The notes under the pieces were generated by a model. The model was not told where the DNA came from. It worked only from the letters and a program-made list of their open reading frames with translations, and ran no database searches. Of a DNA stretch of 64,000 bases, positions 1 to 12,007 are shown piece by piece. This DNA comes from Akanthomyces muscarius (lineage: Eukaryota > Ascomycota > Sordariomycetes > Hypocreales > Cordycipitaceae): assembly GCF_028009165.1 (NCBI RefSeq), contig NC_079243.1:496001-560000 (forward strand), in the 5' to 3' direction. Position 1 is the stretch's first letter. Each line of letters opens with the position of its first letter. The position numbers and the translations under genes are program-made.

Positions 1-226
1 TCGTGCTGAATAGAGGTTCAGCAAAAGGGGGTTCCTGCGGCTGTCCTTGCGCTCCATCATGGCTTGAAGCGCCAACCGCGCCGTTGAGCGGTGTGGTAGA
101 GTTCATGACTTGTCCAGACAGTATCAGGGTGAAGCATATGAGTGACACGCGAAGAAAACAGAGCAGGACGCGCAGGATGACTTTATATACTCGGAATTAG
201 CTGCTATATGCCGCCACTGTGCCGAC

Positions 227-1416
227 TCATTCGCCAGCAGTTCGCTGAACAAACGTTGACGTATCGCCGCTATCCTGCAGCTCCACATTGACAATACATA
301 TGCCTTGCAGAAGACGAGTAAAATGTGACAACGCTTCATAGGCCATGGCGTGAACCTGTGCGCGAGCCGCAGCTTCCCTCTCCCAAGTTGAGCTGCAGTG
401 GCATTCCACAACAGAATTTTCTATGTCGAAAGTGACATTGATGATATCCTCAAAAACCTCCTCGACAAGTTTTCCAGTAGAAACATCAACAGTTTCTTCT
501 AACTTTGACGGTTCAAACATCTCTAGGCCCCTAAGAAGACTTTGAAGGTGTTGAGCGGAGCTGAAGGTTCTAATTAGTTATATTCTAGTCTTATGAAGTC
601 AAGTAATCACCTCTCCTGGGTCGGATCCTTTAAAAACTCCCACAATTCAGTGATCCAGTACTCTGCATGTTTAGGGCAGACTGCAATGGTTGAGTGAAGA
701 AGTGAGAGGGACCTCTTTGGAATCGCATGTGTCTCGCAAGCCCCGACCAAGATAGTATCGAACACATGCATGATCGTGTGATATACAAGAAAACTATTGC
801 GCAAGTCCCTTAGTCGAGGTGTGCTTTCTTAAGGTTATATACATTTCGATGTCTAAAGAAATATATTGGCACGCCCTGAGAGTCAGAACCAGAGTCCCAC
901 GTTTAATGGGATGGACTGGCATGTGCTCACTGGGAAGCTTGTGCTCATGTTCGCCACTCAAGATAAAACTGATTCTCATGGGGGTGTTCCTCTTCTTGGT
1001 GTCTCCGAACTTCTGCAGCGCTCTTAAACTTAAGCTTGCAGCCATCTATCAAGCATGTGAAGTATCCCATCTCCATACATTGCCAAAGCATGTGATGCTC
1101 CTTCCTGTAATGAATGAATAAATCAACTTGAAGTTCAAACTGTGTTTCGCATTGCCGACAGTACTAAATAATTAGTCCAATAGTCATTTAATGGTCCTGG
1201 GGTTCGACATACACGGACATATCCATCTCTGCCAACCAAATTGACTCGTGAAACTCTGCCATCCCCGTTGCGCACAACGGGTTTAGAGACAGATTGCATC
1301 CCTTCACGTCTAAGTGATGTATAATCAAGAGGAAAACCACCTGGCTGTGGCCTATAGTCGACTGGAGGAGTTGAGGATGGCAAATGTCGGTTTTCTTTCT
1401 GGTCCGTCCACTGCAT
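227..1416 (-). CDS. C2H2 zinc-finger domain protein, multi-exon
   Basis: Phase-consistent five-exon model (1416-1165, 1100-958, 875-843, 793-611, 560-227; about 314 aa). Exon 2 encodes one classical C2H2 finger, C-x4-C-x12-H-x4-H (FTCLIDGC ... RRHQEEEH), preceded by HHMLWQC, which could be the tail of a degenerate finger. The C-terminal half (EPSKLEETVDVSTGKLVEE region) is acidic and matches no family I know. Exon 1 is Pro/Gly-rich and starts at a true ATG. Weak points: intron 1 needs an AAG acceptor (or a shifted CAG acceptor) and intron 2 a GTGGCG donor. A role in nucleic-acid binding is inferred from the finger alone; one finger is rarely enough for specific DNA recognition. Confidence 0.5.
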
Positions 1417-1806
1417 TCGAGCTGCGAGTGTTGTCCGGCTCTCTTGTGAAAGCGAAGGAAGATTCGTGTTCGTTAGGAGAAGAAATCGGAAATTGAAAAC
1501 AGCTCGGGATAGTCGAATATATATATATTTGAAGCATGAAGTCGATTCGAAGAGACTAAAACTTAGAAATGAAAAAAAAAGAAAAGAAAAGGAAGAAAAA
1601 AAAGAGCAGGCAATTGTGCTATTTTAGGAACAAATCCTAGAGAAGACTGGGAGACTTCCTCCGGATACGACGCGTCTTGCAGATTGTAGCACGTAAAATT
1701 TAGACCTCGTCCTTCGCCACATCTCCATTTCATGCGGTGGTTCCTTTTATCATTAAAGCTGGAAAATTGTTGTTAAGTATAGACTACCTTCAGACAGACC
1801 CGCAGT

Positions 1807-3564
1807 TTAGATATAGATCTGGCAACTTTTGTCTTCATTGAGGCATGGACCTCCAAGAAAGGTCACCCCCATCCGTTTCAAGGAGCTTGATTCCGCGCGG
1901 TATTCATCCATCTGCCCTTTGCCTATGTATTCTTGCATATAGACTTCCATAAAGCGGAGCAACTCCTGCTGTGCGAATATAGCACAGTCAAGCTCGCACA
2001 GCCGGACCTTGGCGCCTTGTGCCACGGTTCGAATGAATCCAATCTCTCTATTTTAATTAGTCGGTGATTCTAGCAACGCCATCAACGTCATACCTTTGCA
2101 AACTCAGTGTCCTACGAAAAATGTTTTTGTCCTTCTGTAGGTGGTTGAGGTGATTGATGACCTCGTGCAGAAAAGCTTGTGCATAATGCTTTGTCTGGGC
2201 ATCTCCCAATAGCTGTTTTCTTGCCAACTCAACGTAGGCCGAATACCATGGATAGCAAGCCACAATATCAAGGATACTGCCGGACCCCTCTGTGGCGAAT
2301 CTTGGAGGGACCTCTAATATCTGTTGAGACTTTTGTGACTGCCGTATCGCATGCTGGACCAGGCAAGATTGTAAACGTCGGACATAATTCGAAGCTAGAT
2401 CATTGCCCATCTGCGGGAGCAGCCATTGAAAAAGCTGCTTCAGATCTAGACTCAGAAGGAACGAAATTGCTGGCATCGGTAGAGAAAAGCTTGTCGGAGA
2501 AAGTGGTTGCGTCTCACTGTATGGGGTTAGTCGACCATCCGTAGACTGGGGGGGATGGGGGGGGGCTTACAACAGCATAAGCCAAGAACCTGTCAGTTTC
2601 GCCAGCTCATTCCATGTGATGGGCTCCTGAATTCTAATGTTTTTGTCAACAGGGAATAAGTGAAATGACCATAGTGTGTACCTTGCTTGCTTTTCACACG
2701 CAGATAACAGAACTGTCTGTAACCTCCCCGTAGGTATACCACTACAAAGGTGGTATAAGAAAGTGAAACTCAATCCTTCAATCATCCAAGGTAACTTTGT
2801 AGACGTTTGAGTAGACTCTGCAAAGCGCTGCCATTTGCACTGCTCAAACTGATCTATGTTTGTGTTCCCTCCATAGCGAAGCTGAGCGGCGGCCGGTGTC
2901 TGCTCAAATAGTCGGTGTCCAAGGCGTAGTACTGTAGCGGCGAATCCAATATCGAAATCTTGACTAACAACAGTGAAACTCTCCTCAGTCGGTTCATGAA
3001 CAAGAGAGCAAAATAGATTGTTCAAGTCATCTGGCGCTATAATCGGATAGACAGGCAGGATGCCCTCGTAGATGGTGGAAAGATAGCACGGAAACGCTTC
3101 AAGTGCCATAGCAGGATCGGGTTGCAACTTAATGGTGTTAATATTTGTTATTCGAGACCACAGTGCTAGGAAACAGAGCGTACCTGAGCCAAAAGCGATA
3201 GAATGGCAGTCATATTTGCGAAGTAGTCGGTCAGTAGCATGGCTTGCTTTCACCTTCTCTATCTGGAAGTGAGAGGGTTTCTGAGAAATAGAAAGAGGGA
3301 AGAGAGGCCATATATGGAAGAAGCAATTGCACGAAACTGCCAAGTCATCAAAAAGCTCTGACACCACTCCTGAGAACGTGCAAAATGAGGCTGTGCATTT
3401 GGAAATTGGGATGCAACGTCTGTGGAGATGTCCTCCATCTCACGCTGTAGGTCCTTGAATTCTTCCATGATTTGTATTATGTATGTTTTCAAGGAGACTG
3501 TTGAGTTTCTTCTCATCATTGCCCATGCGATCTGAAACATTGTTTGATGGGCGGGTGGGTGCAT
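1807..3564 (-). CDS. fungal transcription-factor (MHR)-like protein
   Basis: Four exons (3564-3444, 3369-2571, 2516-2094, 2047-1807), all phase-consistent, 527 aa. Splice sites are good: GTGAGA, GTAAGC and GTATGA donors, with CTAAC branch and ACAG acceptor in intron 2. Exon 2 has the look of the middle homology region of fungal Zn2Cys6 regulators: YEGILPVYPIIAPDDL followed by helical hydrophobic segments and FLYHLCSG. No Zn2Cys6 cluster is visible at the N terminus, so it may be a cluster-less regulator-like protein or an unrelated helical protein. Start ATG at 3564, or 3540. Neighbours are also minus strand but separately transcribed. Family assignment is inference from pattern only. Confidence 0.55.
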
Positions 3565-3889
3565 TATCCTGCGTGGGCGCGGTGTGTTTCGCTTTGTTGT
3601 GTTGGAAGTGTTAAAGTGAAAGGGCTATACCAGCCATCGATTGAGGGAAATGATTATGTCACTTAACAGATGAGATTTCTGCTCTTGATCAATCGAAAGC
3701 CGGGGAGTCTTGTGCGTCTTACGTATCTAAATATAGAGTGCCACTCGATTCGTTAGTTGTTGATGCTATGGTCCTTGCGTTCTAGATAAACTTCAACAAT
3801 GAACATGATAAAGATTACTACAGTACTAACCCTCAGTTCAGGGGTCTTATACATACGCACCAACTGGCCGCATGTCTCCCAGCGACAAT

Positions 3890-5258
3890 CTAAACGAGAC
3901 TCCGCGCTGCGACAGAGGTTTTCCGCGAGCTTGCATTGCTGGTTGATTGCTCCAGAGAACTCAACTCGTACGCAGAGCGTCCGAGTGCGGATTCGTCCTT
4001 GCGCAAAATGCTGTTCGCTGACTGGTTCCTGCTGGACCGGTCCATGTCCAGCTGTGCCTGGTCATTTACCGGGCTCTGCTCAGTCGCTCGCTCCCGAGTG
4101 TATGGCCACTGCAGCAAAACTATCATCGCCGCTAGGTTAAGCATGGAATGGCACAGATATTGTACATCATGGAATGGAGGCACTTGTTTGGCCTGAAATG
4201 ATGCTTCGGTCGCCGCCAGCCCAACAGAGAAGAGTATCGGGATTGAACCTGCGTAGACCCGCCTTTTCAACGCAACCCAGATGGCAGTGCGACTGCGGGC
4301 AGCATCGTGTTCCACGGAATCGATGGTGTTCTCGTGCTCGGCAGGACGATTCTGGGAAGCGTGCCAAGTCACAAAGAGCAGAACCATCGTTTGTATTGTG
4401 ACGACGATCCAAAGCCACTGTGATCCTCTAGTGGCATATTGCCAAAATCCAAAGGCTAGTATAACTACCTGCGCGATAGAAGCAAGCCCAATCAATTGAT
4501 TCGCAACCCCTTGAAGCGGCATGGTTTGCCCAGGAAGCCTATAGCATAGTTCAGCCTAAGAGTCGTGTCAGCACAGCACACAGTTCAGGCAGGGGCAAGT
4601 ACTTACTGGAGCAGCACTTGTGCATAGCGCATTTCCAACTTGTAAAATGTTGAGGAGTATGTATTTGCTCAGCTCTGCGTCGTCTTTCGTAAAAAGCACT
4701 AGCAATGCCACTGCTGGTGTTGACGTCACGAGGTAGATGATGCACCTAGCTTTCAGCAAGGTAGTGACGTCCTTGCGTTGGGTGGCTTTGGCGAAGGCTG
4801 CAGCGTGGTATAGTAGTCCGACAAGGCACACAAAAAGACCGGAGACTTTTTGCAAATCATTGACTATGTACTGCATTGTAAAGCGGCGGTGAAAGCTGAA
4901 CCCAAAAAGTAGGTGCTTGGGGCATTTGGGTCCTATGTACTTTACCCGTATCGAGGACATTGGTGAACAAGCGCAACTGGAAGTGGGAGATTTGTGTCCT
5001 GTTCTGATACCCTACTGTCATAGTGGCATATGAGTCCACTCGAGCCGTCGAGCCAGAGCTAGGGCGTTCTCTGTCATCTTGCGCCCGATCCTGTGCATTG
5101 CGTAGGTAGTTTTGTCGATGTGATACTCCCCCCCAAATGACGCTTGACTGACTGAGCACGAGGAGGGAGATGAACCCCATAAAAGTGAGGAGGTCTTCGA
5201 AAAACCTCCTCACTTTTGTGGGGCTTGCCTCTTCCCTCCCGCTGCTGCACGAAGTCAT
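3890..5258 (-). CDS. polytopic membrane protein of unknown family
   Basis: Three exons (5258-4941, 4870-4607, 4555-3890), phase 0 at both junctions, 415 aa if the first ATG is used. At least five hydrophobic segments: FMGFISLLVLSQ, VSGLFVCLVGLLYHAAAF, IIYLVTSTPAVALLVLF, VILAFGFWQYA, LWIVVTIQTMVLLFVTW, and NLAAMIVLL. The roughly 65-residue tail is polar and Ser-rich. An internal ATG at 5180 (MGFISLL) is an attractive alternative start; a perfect 14-bp hairpin lies directly upstream of it (see hairpin entry). No family recognised. Intron 2 has a GTAAGT donor and GCTGACA branch site, so the gene model is well supported even though function is unknown. Confidence 0.6.
5181..5217 (-). promoter_or_regulatory. 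perfect 14-bp stem-loop abutting an ATG
   Basis: 5181-5194 is the exact reverse complement of 5204-5217, with a 9-nt loop. On the minus strand it ends one base before ATG 5180. If translation starts at 5258 the hairpin is coding (KVRRFFEDLLTF); if it starts at 5180 it is a 5'UTR hairpin that could affect initiation. Chance occurrence of a perfect 14-bp arm this close is unlikely. Confidence 0.5.
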
Positions 5259-5498
5259 TCCGAGTCCACGCCATAGGCGGCCATGTTAGGCGGCCAGGGC
5301 GGCCAAGCTAGCAACCTGCAGGAGCGCAAGTGATTTTTATTCCTCGCCCCCTGTCGAAGTCTCAGTGGCGCATGGATTAGAGTCTTTTAGCTCAGACTTG
5401 ATGGGAGACTTGATGGGTCTTCCGCTTGCGACGGCATTGTGGCGTGCATCGCGGCAGTGCGATCAGTGGGATGACAGCCAGTCCGGTCACCTGCAGCC

Positions 5499-7830
5499 AT
5501 GCGCATGGCCAATGCATTCGGCCAGCCCAGCGGTTTTCGTTTCGAACCAGCAACAGGACCGGCTGAAAAGGAACTCTTTCATGTCATCATCGCCATGGCA
5601 CTTGACACGGGCGAGACCTTCGCGAGTTCCGCCAGCAGAGAGGCCACAAGGGAATACTCTTACATCGAAATAGAGGGACATTATGAGTGCTATGATTTGC
5701 TCAAGAAACCAAGGGGCAAGAACCATAGCGATTATGAGCTTTCATCGGCCCCATGCTGTCGCGGTCGCATTCCCCATAAGGTGGCCCAACACAAGATTGC
5801 GTTGCGCATCAGCGAGACAATTGAGCTTGGATACTGGTCGTGGACAGATTCGTGAGTAACTTTTCCTGTTGTTTCATGTCGTTCTAACAAACGCAGAGGC
5901 CCAAAACGACTAAATCTTGCTGTGCAAGAAGGAAGTTGTGAAGACAAAAGGGATACGCTCTTGGCGAGAATAGAGAGTCGATGTTCGAATTTCAGTGAGA
6001 GATTCGATGCGGCAAAGGCTGAACAGGATCCAAAATGCCGGGCGCGAAGCTTCCGGGAGCTTTTAGCACTCATGAAACTCACAGAGAAAGGCGCTCGCGA
6101 TTCGATTTCGGGACTAAGGCAGGATGTGCTGTTTGCCTACCACGGCGATACGTTCGCACGCAAGATACGTAACGGCATCGCGGCTTTGACAAGTGTTTCT
6201 TCTAAGAAGCAAAGAACACTCTTCTGCCGGATCCTCGATTTTCGAACGAATCCCGGCCAAAATCTCTATGAACTCTTCGACGACGACGCGGCGCACACGG
6301 ATAGCAGCAATGCAAAGACACGATGGTTACCCTGGTTCAGTGGCTCTGTCGCGACTGCTGTTGCACGCGCAAGTGATGCCCAATTCTCGGAATCTGGAAA
6401 ACCGAGAAAAGAAGGGGAAATCATCAGGAGGGAAAAGATAGCTCACATAGTTCATCAGACTATAGATGAGCTGACAAAAGCCCATCAAACTACAATAACG
6501 CCGGAAGGACCAATATTAGGACCTGTGATCGGGGTCAAAGCTCTTGCCATTTGCTCAGCCTTACAAGGTATGCATCCGAAGTCCGACAGTTTGGCCAGCC
6601 TATCAACTAACCTACGATTCAGAAGAGTCATACCTCTTTTTTGATGCCCAGCGGAATATTCCCATCGAATCCATCCCAGCTTTCGCCCGCCATCTTGCAA
6701 GCCTTCTTGTAGACATAGACTGGGCAGGGCTGCCGGCGAACGTTTCTGTTGTATTTCCCCTCTTTCTACTGAGCTGGGCAATTCGCCGAAAGTATGAATT
6801 TCTTTGGCACTACCAGACCGGCGGGTGATTTTAGCTGACAGATTATAGTTTTTCTGACGTCTGCAACTTGTTAGGGCTGCCGAACCTTGCGGGGCTTGGG
6901 CTAGATTTGACGAGCCAGTTCGATCATGCTGAGCTAAGGTGGCGTGCTGCTACTCAGAACTGGGAGAAGATGACGGCAACGGAGATCAAATTGGCCGAGG
7001 TACAGCTCCATCAAGACTTGCAAATTATAATACAAGATCTTCAGCGTCTGGTCATTGGCGAGTACGATGCAGAATCGGTGATTTTCGAGCGCCTCAGTGA
7101 GCTTCCGGTCACCGACCACGACTCTGCATCTCAGAATGTAGAGTGCGCCGAAGAGGCAGGATCTGTGGCCTCCGACGAAGGCTCTCTTTTCATGCCGCTC
7201 CAATCGTCTGTCGACAGCGGCTACGTGAGCAACGCAGGGAGCCAACAGATGTTTGGCAGTACATTGGTTGCACCATCGTCGGGCGCCTTCGTGTTCCCGA
7301 GCGCGTTGTCTTCCTGCCGCAACGTCCAGCAGGATCCGGCGGCCGCTGCCGGCGAGACTGAGGGCGGTGAACGGACCGATGCAGCAGCCGGGCAGAAGAG
7401 AACGTCAGCCGGGGACAATGCTGCCTCAAAGAGGCATAGACGGAGCGCTGCAAAGGCCACGGCGAACTCGAAAACCGGCAGGGGGTCGAATGCAGACCCG
7501 TCATCTACTTCTCACACTGCTCAACGGGACGAAACTACGTCGGGAGCCTTCGGTAACACTACAGATCCTGTGCAGGAGCAAGCGTGGGTGGAATTTCTGC
7601 AAGAACAAGGAATGAGCTCCGAAGACTGGGCCGCAAGGTGCGACGGCTTCTCAGCCACATTCGGAATAGCACACGTTGACACCCCCATCATCGACGAGTT
7701 ACAGAATGTGAATTTCAAGGAGAACGCAGCTGCTCTGCCAGCCTTTTTATCGGAACCACAGCCAAATGGAACGGTGTCCCCCACGGAAGAACCCGAAACC
7801 CAACGTCCGGCAACACAAGATAGGAGCTAG
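5499..7830 (+). CDS. gene X: 724-aa protein of unknown function
   Basis: Four exons (5499-5851, 5897-6567, 6623-6791, 6849-7830), phase-consistent from a true ATG to TAG. Introns have GTGAGT/GTATG donors and CTAAC or CTGAC branch sites. The first two thirds are mixed helical and unlike any family I recognise; residues from exon 3 (YLFFDAQRNIPIESIPAF) are hydrophobic and well ordered. The last 250 residues are low-complexity, with a basic patch (ASKRHRRSAAKA) that could be a nuclear localisation signal. Its 3' end overlaps the predicted 3' end of the convergent gene Y by about 115 bp. Function unknown. Confidence 0.6.
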
Positions 7831-8294
7831 CAGCATTTTTGATAATTGCCTTTTCCGAAATCTCGCCCTCTGTCGTGTTCCATTTCCAGAGCATAATGTG
7901 GACAGGTTCGCTGGAGAGCGGAGTCAAGATGGCGACCTCGTTCGACTCAACGCGGATCCAAGACTTTCCTTCTAAAAATGCCGCGACTGGTGTGTGTTCT
8001 AGCTCCCCTCGCTCTATGCTGTGGCGGAAAAACACGTCCGGATTATTAGAGAGCTTGTGTTCTAATTAGCCAAATTCGATCATCGCCCAGCGCAACACCC
8101 ACGTTATTATCGATGAAGGTACCGAAGCTTGTTATCTCAGGTGTCTCATTATAATGTAACTTTTTGCCGGTCGGTGACTCTTCCTGCACAGTCGCAGTGA
8201 GTGATGGGAGACTTTTGACGATCGTGTCAAGAAGCGGCCGAACTTCTGTTTGATCGCATGTATACACCACATATAATTCGCTTGAGTTATTCAT
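7715..8294 (-). CDS. gene Y: small protein of unknown function
   Basis: A true ATG at 8294 opens an 82-codon frame (MNNSSELYVVYTCDQTE ...). A second open frame, 8035-7715, reads like a folded domain rich in W and beta-type residues (HIMLWKWNTTEGEISEK). They can be joined by a short intron of about 40 nt near 8060-8100, but I could not settle the exact junction. The 3' end overlaps gene X tail to tail. The first 17 codons and all of the upstream spacer are repeated at 14238-14287, where the rest of Y is missing. No family recognised. Confidence 0.4.
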
Positions 8295-9125
8295 TTTCGT
8301 GTTGTTCGCGTCTGTATATCATTGCTATGAAAGGACTGTCTGTTGCAGGGGCGGGGGTTCTATGGCCTTTTAAACTTGGTGGCCGTGTGACGGCCCCCAC
8401 TGAACACTCGCACCTCATTGGCTGTGGGACTTGGAATTCGGCGGCAGCTAACGCCTAATGAGATCCCTCGCGAATGAGCTTCATCCCAGCAGTAGCTGAA
8501 ATTGAATCCAAGAGGTCTTCGGGAAAGTCCTCGAGTCCGAAATATACTGCGTCATGCTCTAAAGACGGCGATGTGGACGGAGAAGTCATTGGTCCTGTGG
8601 ACTCGCCCGTGCGCGGTGGTCCATCACTGTCATCGCTGTCTTGATCAGCCAATTGAGGGCAACGCAAGGAGGCTAGTGTGGACAACAAGGCCTTCAGTCG
8701 GGAAGCGCTTAGTCCGTCGCCCTCAGATCGTGAGATTCTCCGTTCAGTTTCATTTTCTGGAATACCTTGTAACATTTAGCCTAGTAGCTTTGATAAATAC
8801 GATGGGCGTCATACCTAGTGGCGCCTCTATTTTTGGGAAGATGCTGTACTCCGGGGTGGCAGCAACATTGGCATGGTCATGCTCTTGTTCGCAATGAACC
8901 GCGCCTCTCCCAGTGTCTTTGTCCGCGATTTCCAGCTTAGGCAATCTAGCCAGCAAGGCTTTCAACCGGGTAGCATGGTTGGCGACATCATTGTGTGCGC
9001 CAGCAGCATCATTTTCGTTCTTCAGGGTATCTTATATTGGTTAGCTAATTATTTTAGGTAAAAGTAGGGGGCAATTTACTCGATGGTCCTTCTTCGCGGG
9101 TACTACCTGCAGGCGGAGTATCGCA
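8245..9125. repeat. segmental duplication, copy 1
   Basis: This segment matches 14238-15115 in the same orientation. Near-identical from the left edge through the D 3' exon, more diverged to the right. An 18-bp indel (present here, absent in copy 2) shifts the offset from 5993 to 5975. It carries the 5' end of Y, the spacer and most of D1. Confidence 0.9.
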
Positions 9126-9242
9126 TTTCGGATGTCCACATTGGAAGCAGGTAGCAATGGGCCAGTCGTTGGCTGAAGAATATTGCCATATATTCACATT
9201 GAAGTTGTTTTCTTCATGTGCCTTTGTATCGCCGGCAGCCAT
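8455..9242 (-). CDS. gene D1: acidic unknown protein, copy 1
   Basis: Three exons (9242-9080, 9030-8815, 8765-8455), phase-consistent, 229 aa. Introns are 49 nt each with GTAAAT or GTATGA donors, GCTAAC/GGCTAAA branch sites and AAG acceptors; the same introns are present in D2, which strongly supports both. The product carries two related Leu-rich segments (TRLKALLARL and SRLKALLSTL), a Cys/His pair region, and an Asp/Ser-rich C terminus (DQDSDDSDG). Upstream ATGs at the 5' end are possible, but the MAA start is the one shared with D2. No known family. Sits beside Y, as in the second copy. Confidence 0.6.
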
Positions 9243-9652
9243 GTGCACTGTGACGTTGGAGAGAGGCGCCCTAGTCGAGTGAATAAGGCGAACGGCAATG
9301 TTGAGCCGATAGGACATATCACTACATACATATTCTCAGTCTGCATATTTTCCCGGGAGAGCACGTCGCCGTTTTAATGGTTGAACCAACGTTTTGGAGG
9401 CCACGCAAAGGAAGGAAAGGGTAATACTGGAACAAGTTCAGGAAGTACCCTTTAAATAGATGCACTTCACCAAGACAGACAAAGACGGCGGAGCGGAAAG
9501 CGAAGACTGGTCTCGCGGCCTATCACTCGCCAGCGAGACATCACGACCAGCGCCGACACCCTGTCAATCACAATTCTTGCATGAGTAGATTTGAGGGTTT
9601 GTAGGCCCGTTGCTCGCGTTTCCTTTTGGTAGACGATATGTATACGTCTATA

Positions 9653-9893
9653 TATGCAATGCAATGCAATGCAGTGCAATGCAGTGTAATGCAATGTAGT
9701 GCAATGTAATGTAGAGTAAAGAGTACTAATTGGGACGTTGCGGTGATTGGTAAGCAGTACGACGATGTGCCCACTTTTTGCGTTGCACGTGAGCTGCGCT
9801 TTCCTGCTGAGACATGTACCGAACTCCTCCCACGCTAACTCACAGCATTACACTACATTACATTACATTACACTACATTTCATCATTGCATTT
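9653..9893. repeat. two inverted pentanucleotide arrays
   Basis: 9653-9715 is an (AATGC/AATGT)n type array; 9845-9893 is the complementary (ACATT/ACACT)n array. They flank about 130 bp just upstream of gene P1, so the arms could pair as a long imperfect hairpin in DNA or in a leader RNA. Confidence 0.7.
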
Positions 9894-9929
9894 CGCTTTG
9901 GCACCATCCCAGAGACTCACTGTCCCATC

Positions 9930-10669
9930 ATGGCTACCACTTATGTGCCTAAAATCTTGGAGAGAATCGAAGCGAAAGCCAGAGAATTAGATGGGGAACT
10001 GAGTTGCAAGGATCTGCAGATTCTGACAGGCCGCCTCACGTTCCTTTGGGAACTGAGCCTGCCGGGTACAACTGAAATTACCAGTTGGCGCCACAAACGA
10101 AGCCGTCAAGCTTACGAGGAAATGCAGGATGTTGATTGTCACCTCTTTCTTGCTGTGATCTTATCCGTTAACCCAACGGAATCTGGTCAAACGAGGTTTC
10201 AGGCCGTCACTGAATATCTCCGCAATCTTGGACAATATGAAATGTACTGCTTCACGCCTAGAGCGTCGACATTGAAGGCACTGCGCGACCTGGCAGACAA
10301 ACCCTATATTGCGAACAATGAGCGATATTGCCGTCTAATGGAAAAATTGTCTCGTGGTAAGTATTACTATAATATGACTAGCTTATACTGATAGTTCGAG
10401 AAGAAAAACAGAATGCTGTCGAATTTGCTTTTTCGCAAGTGCCAATAGAGAGGCTCCAGCTGTTACCCGGGCTCGTCATGGAAGCCATAAGTAGCAGCAG
10501 AAAATTCGCACAGGATGCAAGCCAAGGAGAAGCGACCACGACATGCGTGAACATCTTCTTGCGGCCAAGGGAGGAAGATGGAAGCATTGTCATAACTGCC
10601 GGTTCGAGAGCCTTGCATGCTATCAGGAACGCCCTTGCAATGTCCGAGTGGCACATCAATAAAACTTGA
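9930..10669 (+). CDS. gene P1: partner protein of convergent pair 1
   Basis: Two exons (9930-10356, 10395-10669) joined by a 38-nt GTAAGT..TAG intron, 233 aa, phase-consistent. Mostly helical, soluble, no signal peptide. The C-terminal 60 residues align with the C terminus of P2 at 16.8-17.9 kb: LPGLVMEAISSS against LPQPFRTAVLSS, then TTTCVNIFLRP against GTTACIATLFP, then DGSIVITAG against DVSVTIWCG. Its stop codon overlaps the stop of the convergent gene S1 by 14 bp. No known family; function unknown. The ATG follows the pentanucleotide arrays and has no competing start nearby. Confidence 0.65.
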
Positions 10670-10958
10670 CTCTTTTCCCACTTATTACTTCTGTTTCTTT
10701 GCCCTTCGGAACGTCGAAGGAGGTGGCAGTCTTTATGTTATACCAGTCGACACTGCCCTGCTGGTCAAATATGCGTAGATATGACGTTTGAGCCATGGAT
10801 ATCTTTTTGTCTGTCGTGAATGCGGGAAATATTTTGGAAATAATGTCCTCCTCTTCACCCCGAATTGCTTTTGCTCCCTATGCAGGTACAAATATGGTCA
10901 GTACTTCATTTCACTTCGCACTACTTGAGGGACTTACCTCTTCCTCAGGCTCTGCCAT
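10656..10958 (-). CDS. gene S1: small 80-aa protein of convergent pair 1
   Basis: Two exons (10958-10938 and 10877-10656) with a 60-nt GTAAGT..ATAG intron containing CTGAC. The first exon has only seven codons. The product is acidic at the N terminus and ends in a compact segment, SYLRIFDQQG ... SFDVPKG ... VISGKRVKFY, that matches S2 (LYISVFNEET ... DFEVPKG ... VRGVEIMRW). No signal peptide, unlike S2. The last 14 bp overlap P1 tail to tail. Unknown family. Confidence 0.65.
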
Positions 10959-11999
10959 GGTGAGGGACAGATCGTTCAGCCCTGGAACTCTGTGAGTTTT
11001 TCGAGGTAGTGTACGTCTATTTTATTCTTGGTACAAGATAGCTTCACTGTACATGGCAAACTTGAATGAAGACAGCCTTCAGAAAAGCCAGTCGCTTCGG
11101 TACCTATTTACCCCCCGCCCCGCAACGGAGCAGTACCCAAAAGAGCGCCTAAGGCACGACGGGACGCTGGGCATGTGACTAGCGAGTATTACGTCACGCC
11201 GCGTGCAGCTATATCTGGGTCGTTCTATTGTCAGTGTCGAACAACGCCTAGATCTCGAAGCCAATGCTTTCAAGCGCGGCGGTGGCACGATGAAGTACAT
11301 AAATGAAGCATAGCATTGGGGCTAATTGGCAGAACATGAATGCTGTCCGGGCGGAATTAGCCGCTTTTCATTCCCATAATTCGGGCAACAATTGCCCCTC
11401 GCGTTTCCCTCGCGTTTCCCTCGCAACTGGTGGGCTGTGATTAGTCACGGCATCATGACGCGATGTACCACTCCAGCCGCCGCAAGGTGCTAGTGGCCGG
11501 AGTTGCAAGACTGATTGACAGAGACTGCGCCAAGTCCAGCATGATAAGTGTGCCCTTCCAGTGGCGAGCTTCCAGAGTTTCTTGACGCGTGCCACCGACA
11601 TCTCTTCCTTGGCATCTCATCCTTAGTCTCGATGTTCAGAAGGATAGTAAGATAGAAAGCCTCAACAAATGGTGAACCCCTGCTCAGACTACACTCGAGA
11701 ATTTAGCGATTTCCGGCAGGAGCAATTTTAAATATGGAGAGTGGTGATGTTGATTTCATCAGCCAGCACCGCTGCGGGTGTTGGAGGACAACGGCAAAAA
11801 TCTGTAGAAGCTTATCTAGGGTACTTTGATCGGCAAATAGTCAAGACAAGTGTTTCCTCAGTCATGCACCCACTTGTGTCAAGCTTCTGATATTGTATCG
11901 AAATTGAAGTACATGATCGTTCGGCCCCCGGCTTTCGCGTTCTATTTTCAAATGGCACGCGGTTTGGTTTCGAAACCGCATCTTGATTCGCCGGCAGGG
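10959..11999. other. no gene seen
   Basis: Only short open frames without splice-consistent extensions; nothing recognised. A T-rich stretch lies at 11020-11050. Confidence 0.5.
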
Positions 12000-12007
12000 C
12001 TTACCAC

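Noticed and set aside
3..200. Short frame at the left edge
   Set aside because: No support; the nearby minus-strand gene has consistent splicing.
3890..5258. GPCR-like or known seven-TM family for the membrane protein
   Set aside because: No diagnostic motif could be identified, so it is kept as unknown.
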